DNA of 5,897 nt from Candidatus Margulisiibacteriota bacterium (GCA_013215865.1 JABSQL010000297.1:1-5897), one strand, 5' to 3'; shown: positions 1 through 5,589, counted from the stretch's first letter. Notes: generated by a model from the letters alone, not told the origin. Translations and numbers: made by a program.

Positions 1-1
1 A

Positions 2-133
2 GGGTTTAATAACAAGGTTAAAGTTGTTATGAGAAGATCTTATGGCTTTAGAACTTATGCTGCTCTAGAAATTGCTCTTTACCATTCTTTAGGTAACTTG
101 CCTTCTCCCCCTTTGACCCACACTTTCTTCTGA
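2..133 (+). CDS. ISL3-like transposase, C-terminal end only (5'-truncated by window edge)
   Basis: An open frame enters the window at base 2 and stops at TGA 131-133, giving 43 residues. It contains RRSYGFRTY, ALYHSLGNLP and the terminal LTHTFF. I recognise this as the usual end of DDE transposases of the ISL3 group, where a basic '(K/R)RxYGFR' stretch and an 'ALYHxxGxLP...THxF' tail close the catalytic domain. The catalytic acidic residues lie upstream of the window, so activity cannot be judged. The copy may be intact and merely cut by the window, or be a remnant. I could not identify the right terminal inverted repeat or a target-site duplication after the stop. The assignment rests on remembered family motifs and only a short segment. 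Confidence 0.7.
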   Translation, partial: GFNNKVKVVMRRSYGFRTYAALEIALYHSLGNLPSPPLTHTFF

Positions 134-205
134 GGAGGCAACTATATATATAATATATTCCTAAAATTATAATAATTTTTAATTAAACGAACTAGGAATT
201 GAAAA
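134..205 (+). promoter_or_regulatory. AT-rich leader with possible promoter and small palindrome upstream of the vWA gene
   Basis: This 72-bp gap is almost entirely A and T. TATAAT at 149-154 matches a consensus -10 box, but no good -35 lies 16-18 bp upstream (TCTTCT at 126-131 is poor). AAAATTAT (163-170) and ATAATTTT (172-179) are perfect 8-bp inverted arms around one base; being pure A/T they may be chance or a weak terminator for the transposase. AGGA at 194-197, eight bases before ATG 206, is a reasonable ribosome-binding site. The right end of the insertion element probably lies in or near this stretch, so the element's end may supply the promoter. The ribosome site is well supported; the rest is tentative. 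Confidence 0.35.
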
Positions 206-2116
206 ATGAATAATTGTTCCAGATATAAAATTTACTTTAAAAAGATTGTGTCAGCATGCAGTCCTATGATATCACCGCAAATTCATGGTGATGTTGAAAA
301 TAATCAACAAAAATTTATTGAATTGATATTACGTGCTCGGGTATGTTGGGAAAATTTACCAAAAGATAGAGACACTGACCTGCACTATTATACATTTTCG
401 ACAACAACGGACAGTGATGGGTTACCTAGATATGATATATCTAGTAAATCGAAAGATTTTCCTACATTTGGTTTTTGTTTCGCAGTTTCTGATGATGGAT
501 GTATTTCGACATTAAGTATGAAAATTGGTGATGGAAGTATTGATTTACTCAATTTAGGTAATCCCGACACTCAACGCATATTTAGTCAATCCATTGAATA
601 TGAATCTGCTATGAATCTCATAATGGTACTCTTTCCTGCAATTTTAAATGATAGAAAGTTTTGTCCGTTAATCGAATTAGCAAAATCTAATGGTGCCGTT
701 CAATTAGTCCAGGATGGAAAAACTATTATTTTCGAAAAATTTGTAATTGATGGTTTTAACATGTTTCATCTGAAAACTCCATCCGAAATTAATCCTATAG
801 TTATTGGAGAAAGTACAATAGATGGGAGTCGGGAATTCTTTTACGACTCGCCAGATGAATATGCTCCATTACTAGACGCTAAAGATCCAACATTTTCATA
901 TATAATTTACCACAAGCTTTACTATTTTCAACAAATGGTTAGTGCCCTTTTTGCATGTCGAACACCTGCCCCGGTACAATTGCCTGCTCCAAGTAAAAGT
1001 CCAGCGCAAAATGTACATGAAACCAAGTCTACTGATTGTTTTGCGAAATCTACACAGGAAAGTGAAGTTACTTACAGACAAGTTTGCGACTTTATAGCAA
1101 GACCAGAAGTGAGGTCAACGGGTTTTTTGTCCAGAAATGAGAAAGTGTTTCAAATTTATTTGACAGAACCCAAAAAAGACGGATTCTATAAGAAAGAGAA
1201 ATTAGCGGAAACCAATTCATGGCACGGAGTTATTAAAATCCAGAATTATGAAGATTATGAAAGGTCTCCTGGTTCTAAACCGAGTCATAAAGGATTCGGT
1301 TTATTACTTGGGCCTAACATTACAAAAGGAAAACTTATGAGACTAGTGGAGATTAACTACTGTGAATCTCATGAGTGTGACCCAATTTCAATTGAAGGAA
1401 ATCCTGGAAAACTGAGTGAGCTGATGTCAGATCTCAATGCCCTTTTTACTGTAGAAAAACGCTCTGTTAAAGATCATCAGAATTTTACAAAAACGCTTGT
1501 TCTTGATGAATCAGGATCTATGAAGCTACACATAAAGGAAGTTGAAAAAATGGTGCGAAAAGAAATTGATCACCATTCTTACATAACAAATCAATTTGGT
1601 ATTACAAATTATACGTTACGGGTTTTAACGTTCTCAGCACAAGAGAATAAGCGTTTTAGTATAGGTAATTCTTATGCAACTGCAAAATGGGATACAAGTC
1701 TGAGAAGATATGAGGATTTAAATTATTACCCTCATGGTAATACAGCTATTTTAAGATCACTTAATGGGATTTTGATAAATGAACATATTGCTCAACGAAA
1801 TCGTAAACCCAGTGAATCTCATGAGATAATCTTTATGACGGATCAAATAGATACCACGGATAAAAATAAACATCTTCAATCAATCCAATGGAAAATTAAA
1901 GAAGCATTTAAGTCGAGACTTACATTACGGTGTGAATGTGTCCAATCTACTACTGCAAAAGTGTTGCGTGAATCGCATAACGTTGGCTCATTTGTATTTA
2001 GGCTATTTACGAAAGAATTCGGAATGAAAAAGGTACAAGTGCATACCAAAATTAATCCATTGCTCTTTAATGATTTTGCAAGTGCTGGGTTAAGGATGGA
2101 CCAGCAAGAATTTTAG
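206..2116 (+). CDS. Orphan protein with C-terminal von Willebrand factor A (vWA) domain
   Basis: This 636-residue protein is not recognised as a whole. Its C-terminal part (about 428-600) reads as a vWA fold: a hydrophobic strand (TKTLVLDESGSM) carries the DxSxS MIDAS motif at D434, S436 and S438; T513 in HGNTAI fits the second metal loop; and D546 in IIFMTD fits the third. A complete triad implies a metal-dependent ligand- or partner-binding surface. Residues 253-269 form a Pro/Ser/Ala-rich linker (TPAPVQLPAPSKSPAQ). Residues 1-250 and about 288-420 are unassigned domains that may be diverged repeats of each other (FG...GNP blocks at 88-120 and 364-400). No signal peptide or membrane helix is evident, so it is probably cytosolic or exported by a signal-independent route. 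The start at 206 has AGGA eight bases upstream; Met21 is an alternative. There are no MoxR-type or other usual vWA partner genes nearby. The vWA call is fairly sure; the function is unknown. Confidence 0.8.
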   Translation: MNNCSRYKIYFKKIVSACSPMISPQIHGDVENNQQKFIELILRARVCWENLPKDRDTDLHYYTFSTTTDSDGLPRYDISSKSKDFPTFGFCFAVSDDGCISTLSMKIGDGSIDLLNLGNPDTQRIFSQSIEYESAMNLIMVLFPAILNDRKFCPLIELAKSNGAVQLVQDGKTIIFEKFVIDGFNMFHLKTPSEINPIVIGESTIDGSREFFYDSPDEYAPLLDAKDPTFSYIIYHKLYYFQQMVSALFACRTPAPVQLPAPSKSPAQNVHETKSTDCFAKSTQESEVTYRQVCDFIARPEVRSTGFLSRNEKVFQIYLTEPKKDGFYKKEKLAETNSWHGVIKIQNYEDYERSPGSKPSHKGFGLLLGPNITKGKLMRLVEINYCESHECDPISIEGNPGKLSELMSDLNALFTVEKRSVKDHQNFTKTLVLDESGSMKLHIKEVEKMVRKEIDHHSYITNQFGITNYTLRVLTFSAQENKRFSIGNSYATAKWDTSLRRYEDLNYYPHGNTAILRSLNGILINEHIAQRNRKPSESHEIIFMTDQIDTTDKNKHLQSIQWKIKEAFKSRLTLRCECVQSTTAKVLRESHNVGSFVFRLFTKEFGMKKVQVHTKINPLLFNDFASAGLRMDQQEF

Positions 2117-2160
2117 TTGATTCTAGTGAGTGTATGTAAGCAAAAATGATGGCTTTCGCT

Positions 2161-2200
2161 CCCCGTTAAAGATAAGAAAGCTATCTTAGTCTTTAAGGGG
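2161..2200. terminator. Bidirectional hairpin terminator between convergent genes
   Basis: The arms are CCCC (2161-2164), TTAAAGA (2166-2172) and TAAGA (2173-2177), pairing with TCTTA (2184-2188), TCTTTAA (2190-2196) and GGGG (2197-2200). The loop is AAGCTA, with one single-base bulge on each side. That gives 16 base pairs. It sits between the stop of the vWA gene (2116) and the stop of the convergent XRE gene (2224). Each side is followed by a moderately T-rich run in the relevant direction (ATTATCCTTTTC on plus; CATCATTTTT further out on minus). The U tracts are imperfect, so termination efficiency is uncertain, but position and stem quality support the role. Confidence 0.75.
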
Positions 2201-2223
2201 ATTATCCTTTTCTACTTCATTCG

Positions 2224-2511
2224 TTAACGTATTTTGGTGTGTGCAAGGGCCTTTTTCAGTAAATCATCTGGAGATATGCCCAATGCATTTGCAATGCCAG
2301 CAAATACGCTCAGAGAAATGCTTTTGAGATGTATAGATTTACTTGCTTTACGAGCAGATTCAATGTTTTGTAAATACCGCCAGCTTAGTCCAGCCTTGCT
2401 AGCCACTTCTTCCTGAGTCATTTTTAAGCGAGATCTTGCATCAAAAATGACTTGCCCCACTGAGATGAGTAGGTCTTTATTTATTTCATAATTGTTTTTT
2501 ACATTTGACAT
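2224..2511 (-). CDS. XRE/Cro-family helix-turn-helix regulator
   Basis: The product is a 95-residue DNA-binding protein of the lambda Cro/P22 C2 type. The helix-turn-helix spans about residues 17-82: the MTQEEVASKAGLSWRYLQNIESA core contains the family's 'TQEELA.KAG.S..Y...IE' pattern, and ANALGISPDDLL closes the domain. An insert of about six residues (around HLKSIS) separates the recognition helix from the last helix. There is no effector or membrane domain, so it is a minimal repressor-type protein. The ATG at 2509-2511 has no convincing Shine-Dalgarno sequence upstream, hinting at a leaderless or weakly translated message. The gene diverges from the small orphan gene at 2629, and the shared upstream region holds repeated motifs, one touching this start codon. 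Autoregulation is therefore plausible but inferred. It resembles a phage or plasmid-type repressor or the antitoxin of a toxin-antitoxin pair; no toxin is recognisable beside it. Confidence 0.9.
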   Translation of the reverse strand: MSNVKNNYEINKDLLISVGQVIFDARSRLKMTQEEVASKAGLSWRYLQNIESARKASKSIHLKSISLSVFAGIANALGISPDDLLKKALAHTKIR

Positions 2512-2558
2512 ATGGTCTATGGTACGCTAATTTTGGGTGAATATTTATGATCTATAGT
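2511..2558. promoter_or_regulatory. Two copies of a 13-bp motif, candidate operators of the XRE regulator
   Basis: TATGGTCTATGGT (2511-2523) and TATGATCTATAGT (2546-2558) match at 11 of 13 positions, lie in the same orientation and start 35 bp apart. The first copy is itself a direct repeat of TATGGT and touches the XRE start codon. The second lies inside a near-palindrome, ATGATCTATAGTTCAT (2547-2562), with two mismatched pairs among the eight. Sites of this kind in the divergent region beside an XRE gene are typical of autorepression, but binding is inferred only from position and repetition. Confidence 0.45.
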
Positions 2559-2566
2559 TCATGTAG

Positions 2567-2584
2567 GTATTATGCCCATAACAC
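2567..2584. repeat. 18-bp imperfect palindrome in the divergent intergenic region
   Basis: GTATTATGCCCATAACAC pairs in eight of nine arm positions (TTATG-CC-CATAA core, outer GT/AC, one A/C mismatch). It lies 8 bp beyond the second copy of the 13-bp motif and about 45 bp before the start codon of the small gene at 2629. It overlaps TATTAT (2568-2573), a possible -10 box for that gene, so a protein bound here could block its promoter. It may be another operator; the sequence differs from the 13-bp motif, so a different protein could be involved. Confidence 0.3.
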
Positions 2585-2628
2585 TATTTTGTTAAACATA
2601 AAGAAAATCTTATTCAAGGGAGAATGAT

Positions 2629-2889
2629 ATGAAACGAGTTATCTTTTATTGCCAATACAGGCCTAAAATGGATCTGATGTCTCAGCATGTAACAATAGAC
2701 GGTATTCTAGAAATATGGCTTCATATTGATTTGTACTCAATATTCGAGACAATTAAAAAATTTCCCATTGACTATATGATCTTTATGAGTGAGGTAACAT
2801 TAATGGATCGAGAAGATGTTCATGATACAATCCGTCTCCTAAGTGAGCGAAATCATGAAAAACAGCCCGAAATTATTAAGAGTATTTAA
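2629..2889 (+). CDS. Small hypothetical protein, 86 residues
   Basis: I do not recognise this protein. GGGAG at 2618-2622, six bases before the ATG, is a good ribosome-binding site, which with the clean divergent layout supports a real gene. The product begins with a short hydrophobic strand after a basic residue (MKRVIFYC), has an aromatic, hydrophobic middle (ILEIWLHIDLYSIF) and ends with a charged helix-like segment (MDREDVHDTIRLLSERN). No membrane helix, signal peptide, zinc site or known motif is visible. The region from about 40 to 75 has a faint receiver-domain rhythm (hydrophobic strand after 'FPID', then acidic loop and helix), but the phospho-acceptor position would be Met, and the resemblance is too weak to name. 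Transcription probably starts in the operator-rich gap shared with the XRE gene, so that regulator is the likely controller. Confidence 0.65.
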   Translation: MKRVIFYCQYRPKMDLMSQHVTIDGILEIWLHIDLYSIFETIKKFPIDYMIFMSEVTLMDREDVHDTIRLLSERNHEKQPEIIKSI

Positions 2890-2906
2890 ATAGGGAGCCC
2901 CCATTT

Positions 2907-3089
2907 ACGAAACAAATCGCTTTTTGGGGAGATGGCCACTCATATGAATATAATAGGGAAAATGCCAGAAGAGTGTTTATTGATGGGCTGGCGAATGAGT
3001 TGAAAGATACCGGGATATATGAAAATACAGATACTTCAGTAACATTATTGATGAAAAAATATAATGAAGCGCTGAATAAAAGAGGGTAG
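2907..3089 (+). pseudogene. 60-codon coding-like frame without a standard start codon
   Basis: Read from ACG 2907-2909, the frame gives 60 residues to TAG 3087-3089, with protein-like composition: TKQIAFWGDGHSYEYN, then RRVFIDGLANELKDTGIY, then a Lys/Asn-rich end (LLMKKYNEALNKRG). The frame is open back to 2880 but has no ATG, GTG or TTG before GTG 2973, which would leave only 38 residues and lose the conserved-looking Trp-Gly-Asp-Gly part. AGGGAG at 2892-2897 lies nine bases before the ACG, as if translation once started, or still rarely starts, there. It follows the 86-residue gene by 17 bp and would be its operon partner. It could be a gene with a non-standard ACG start, a gene whose ATG mutated, or the remains of a longer reading frame. 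The family is not recognised. Confidence 0.45.
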
Positions 3090-3110
3090 ATAGAGATATT
3101 TTGTTTTTAT

Positions 3111-3752
3111 CTATATTTCCATTGAGATAAATTGATGCTGGATGCAAAATTTAATCACCATAACCATGTTATCCAAATGGAGTTTTTCCATTATGCGACG
3201 CTTATAGGTTGAAATGGTTTTAATACTCAAAAAAAGCTTTTTAGAGATATCTTTAACAGATAGTCCAGACCCCAGAAAGATGAGAACTTCTTTCTCTCGT
3301 TTACTAAGAGTGTCAAATTGATTTGGATGAGGTTGAACATATTGGGTTGCGAGCGCTTGTGAAACGACAGGAGAAAGGTATAGGCTACCTTTCTGAATCG
3401 TTCGAATGGCAGTGATAAGAGATTGGGTGCTGCTCTTCTTGCTCACAAAGCCTTTCACTTTATATTTGAGAACTTCAAGACCAAAAGTGGCCTCATCCAA
3501 TAATGAAAATGCCAGAATATTTGCCTGCGGGAATTTACATTGAATGAGTTCAATCGAGGATAAATTGCAGTGACTACTATCAAAGCTAGGGTCGAGAACG
3601 ATCAGGTGAACGGGTTCAAATGTTGATTTATTGAAGGTACTCGTGGGTGTGTCTGCTTCTTGCACGACCCTCATATCTTGTATTCCAGATACAATCCTTT
3701 TGATCCCTTGCCGGATGATCTCATGGCTATCGATAATACAGATATTAATCAC
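3111..3752 (-). CDS. GacA/LetA/UvrY-like LuxR-family response regulator with degenerate receiver
   Basis: A two-domain regulator of 213 residues if begun at GTG 3750-3752. The receiver domain (1-120) opens MINICIIDSHEIIRQGI, matching the start of GacA. It keeps D8, the phospho-acceptor D54 (LIVLD), S83 and K105, but the second acidic residue is Ser9 and the usual 'MPG' after D54 is replaced by PSF. The LuxR-type helix-turn-helix spans about 147-195 (LSKREKEVL, then DISKKLFLSIKTISTYKRRIMEKL). Known GacA-type regulators activate small RNAs that sequester CsrA; that role here is inferred from similarity only. The GTG start has GGGAGG seven bases upstream and reproduces GacA length (about 214). 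ATG 3758 is only one base from that site. ATG 3809 would add 19 residues but overlaps a likely -10 box. The gene diverges from the glutaminase operon. No sensor kinase is in the window; phosphorylation may be weakened or altered. Confidence 0.88.
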   Translation of the reverse strand: MINICIIDSHEIIRQGIKRIVSGIQDMRVVQEADTPTSTFNKSTFEPVHLIVLDPSFDSSHCNLSSIELIQCKFPQANILAFSLLDEATFGLEVLKYKVKGFVSKKSSTQSLITAIRTIQKGSLYLSPVVSQALATQYVQPHPNQFDTLSKREKEVLIFLGSGLSVKDISKKLFLSIKTISTYKRRIMEKLHLDNMVMVIKFCIQHQFISMEI

Positions 3753-3759
3753 AGACATT

Positions 3760-3765
3760 CCTCCC
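3760..3765 (-). promoter_or_regulatory. Ribosome-binding site that favours the GTG start of the response regulator
   Basis: The minus strand reads GGGAGG here, followed by seven bases (AATGTCT) and then GTG at 3750-3752. That spacing is ideal for the GTG, whereas the ATG in between (3756-3758) follows after a single base and could not be served by this site. The protein begun at the GTG aligns with GacA from its first residue. Confidence 0.7.
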
Positions 3766-3796
3766 GTTAGCCTTATGTACTTCTTTATCCGCTTAA

Positions 3797-3825
3797 AGTA
3801 TACACCCATCCATCATTCTTCTCCA
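3797..3825 (-). promoter_or_regulatory. Candidate promoter of the response regulator gene
   Basis: On the minus strand, TGGAGA (3825-3820; 4 of 6 to TTGACA) and TATACT (3802-3797; 5 of 6 to TATAAT) are separated by exactly 17 bp. Transcription would begin near 3790, leaving a leader of about 40 bases before the GTG start. If this is the promoter, the farther ATG at 3809 would be upstream of the message. This is a consensus match only. Confidence 0.4.
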
Positions 3826-3877
3826 TATCCTATATGTATGTAAGAAAAATCCTACAAAGGCATAGGTAAAAAGCTGC

Positions 3878-3906
3878 TTCTCATTTATGTCTCAGTCATA
3901 TATAAT
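3878..3906 (+). promoter_or_regulatory. Candidate promoter of the glutaminase operon
   Basis: TTCTCA (3878-3883; 4 of 6 to TTGACA) and a perfect TATAAT (3901-3906) are separated by 17 bp. Transcription would start near 3913, giving a leader of about 45 bases with AGGAG at 3948-3952, five bases before the ATG at 3958. It lies back to back with the response-regulator promoter, the two -35 boxes about 52 bp apart, so one regulator could act on both. The 148-bp gap between the farther regulator ATG and the glutaminase start holds no gene. Confidence 0.5.
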
Positions 3907-3957
3907 GCACACTCCAAGTATGCTTATCGGTGGATAATAAATAAAAGAGGAGTAACA

Positions 3958-5589
3958 ATGACACCAAAAACGATTTCGAAGTTAAAATCTAAATGTGATA
4001 GTGATTATAAGTCTGATTTAATTCAAAGTGATGTTAAAGTATTATATGAAATTACCTCAGGAAATCTGTTTAGATCCCTAGATTTTGAGGGGGATGGACA
4101 TATTCTCAAAAAAGATATTGTAGACGCATTGGAGTCACGCGGCATACTCATGTCGGATCCCAGAATTAAAGATACGGTTAAACAATTGTCCAAATTCAAA
4201 GACACAGAGTCAATCAATCCTAAACAGTTCCACGACACTATTGTACAAAATATCACACTCATTGAACGTGCCTTGAAAGGGGATTTGATTATTCCTGATT
4301 TTCCCTCTGTAACAGGTAAAATAAAAGAGATATTTGAGGAAGTTGCATCTATCAAAAGAGGTGAGGTTGCTGATTATATCCCACAATTGGCAAGAGTGAA
4401 TCCGAATTACTATGCGATTTCAATCTGTTCTGTAGATGGTCAACAATTCCATCTGGGAGATAACAGCATACCGTATTCAATCCAATCAACTTCCAAACCC
4501 ATTAATTATTCAATCGCGTTGGAAGAATTTGGGGAGAAAAAAGTGCATAAACATATTGGTCGTGAGCCAAGTGGACGTGGCTTTAACGAATTGACATTAA
4601 ATAAAGATGGGTTGCCTCATAATCCGATGATTAACGCGGGTGCTATTATGTCTTGCGCTCTCATTCGGCCCGACCTAAATATCTCTGACCGATTTGATCA
4701 TGTATTATCCGTTTGGGGGAAACTGTCGGGTGGTGGAAATGTTGGGTTTAACAATTCAATATACTTATCTGAAAAACAAACAGCCGATCGAAATTTTGCT
4801 CTGGCATATTTTATGCGTGAAAGTAATGCATTTCCTGAAGGAACGGATATGTTGGAGGTTCTTGATTTTTACTTTCAAGGGTGTTCAATCCAAATAGATT
4901 GTGCCTCCCATGCAGTCGTTGCGGGTACTTTGGCAAATGCAGGGATTTGTCCCATAACCCGAGAACGGGTTTTTAGTCCAACCACCACAAAGAACTGTCT
5001 CTCACTAATGTACTCTTGTGGAATGTATGACTTTTCAGGAGAATTTGCATTCACTGTTGGAATTCCAGCTAAGAGTGGCGTATCAGGTGCATTGGTAGTT
5101 GTAGTACCGGGTGTATGTGGTATCACTATTTGGTCTCCACCACTGGACCAATATGGAAACTCGGTTCGTGCCGTTGAAATTTGTAATAGGTTGGTTGAAA
5201 AGTTTAATTTTCATAATTACGATAACCTTATACCGAATTTGAACAAAATTGATCCCAAGCAGCAAAAAAATGAAGATAAAATGAACGGTGTAATGGTCGC
5301 TAATTTTGCGGCAAGTCAAGGAGATTTGAATGAGATTAAAAGTCTGAAGGCAAAAGGCCTGGACTTAAACGAGGCGGACTATGATGGTCGTACCCCCATT
5401 CATATTGCTGCCTCAGAAGGACATAGCAATATTGTTGAATTTTTTATACTTGAAAATCTAGAATTGGCTCCCAAAGATCGTTGGGGTGGAACGCCGTTAG
5501 ATGATGCTATACGACATGAGCATAAGTCAGTTATTTCTTTGCTAGAAAGAACGATGAGAAAATCCAAAAATAAGGAGGGACAGTCATGA
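3958..5589 (+). CDS. glsA: Glutaminase with EF-hand-like, catalytic and ankyrin domains (animal GLS architecture)
   Basis: It hydrolyses L-glutamine to L-glutamate and ammonia, in the cytosol as far as the sequence shows (no signal peptide). Of 543 residues, about 25-115 form an EF-hand-like helical region, 116-425 the serine-dependent beta-lactamase-like glutaminase fold, and 445-535 ankyrin repeats. Catalytic S177 and K180 lie in QSTSKP. Y140, N226, E272, N279, Y305, Y357 and V375 complete the active site, each exactly 109 below its human kidney-type GLS counterpart as I recall the numbering. Motifs YIPQLA, GREPSG, HNPMINAGAI, CGMYDFSG and NFHNYDNL match GLS1/GLS2. Usual bacterial glutaminases are about 300-330 residues and lack both flanking regions, so this is the long, eukaryote-like form. 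Residues 42-53 make an almost canonical calcium loop (D-x-E-x-D-G-x-I-xxx-D). The ATG has AGGAG five bases upstream. It is first in an operon, and its stop overlaps the next start. Confidence 0.96.
   Translation: MTPKTISKLKSKCDSDYKSDLIQSDVKVLYEITSGNLFRSLDFEGDGHILKKDIVDALESRGILMSDPRIKDTVKQLSKFKDTESINPKQFHDTIVQNITLIERALKGDLIIPDFPSVTGKIKEIFEEVASIKRGEVADYIPQLARVNPNYYAISICSVDGQQFHLGDNSIPYSIQSTSKPINYSIALEEFGEKKVHKHIGREPSGRGFNELTLNKDGLPHNPMINAGAIMSCALIRPDLNISDRFDHVLSVWGKLSGGGNVGFNNSIYLSEKQTADRNFALAYFMRESNAFPEGTDMLEVLDFYFQGCSIQIDCASHAVVAGTLANAGICPITRERVFSPTTTKNCLSLMYSCGMYDFSGEFAFTVGIPAKSGVSGALVVVVPGVCGITIWSPPLDQYGNSVRAVEICNRLVEKFNFHNYDNLIPNLNKIDPKQQKNEDKMNGVMVANFAASQGDLNEIKSLKAKGLDLNEADYDGRTPIHIAASEGHSNIVEFFILENLELAPKDRWGGTPLDDAIRHEHKSVISLLERTMRKSKNKEGQS
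5573..5578 (+). promoter_or_regulatory. Ribosome-binding site inside the glutaminase end, serving the ankyrin gene
   Basis: AGGAGG lies within the last glutaminase codons, seven bases before ATG 5586-5588. The start and the glutaminase stop share ATGA. The perfect site with the overlap indicates strong, coupled translation of the downstream ankyrin protein, plausibly in amounts near those of the enzyme. Confidence 0.8.

Noticed and set aside
2880..2893. Programmed -1 frameshift joining the 86-residue gene to the following 60-codon frame
   Set aside because: The overlap has ATTTAAA but not in the phase needed for a tandem slippery heptamer, and the first protein ends naturally; separate genes or decay are simpler.
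2932..3003. A 23-codon ATG frame (begins MATHMN) within the stretch after the 86-residue gene
   Set aside because: It is very short, Met-rich in an unlikely way and lies in another frame inside the more protein-like 60-codon frame.
3087..3113. Hairpin TAGATA/TATCTA between the convergent small frame and the response regulator
   Set aside because: The stem is only six A/T-rich pairs with a 15-base loop, too weak to call a terminator.
4023..4355. Minus-strand 110-codon open frame opposite the glutaminase N-terminal region
   Set aside because: It is fully antisense to a strongly supported gene, lacks recognisable motifs and is explained by codon bias on the other strand.
5083..5319. Minus-strand 78-codon open frame opposite the glutaminase catalytic/ankyrin junction
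   Set aside because: No motif or independent support; it is a shadow of the glutaminase reading frame.
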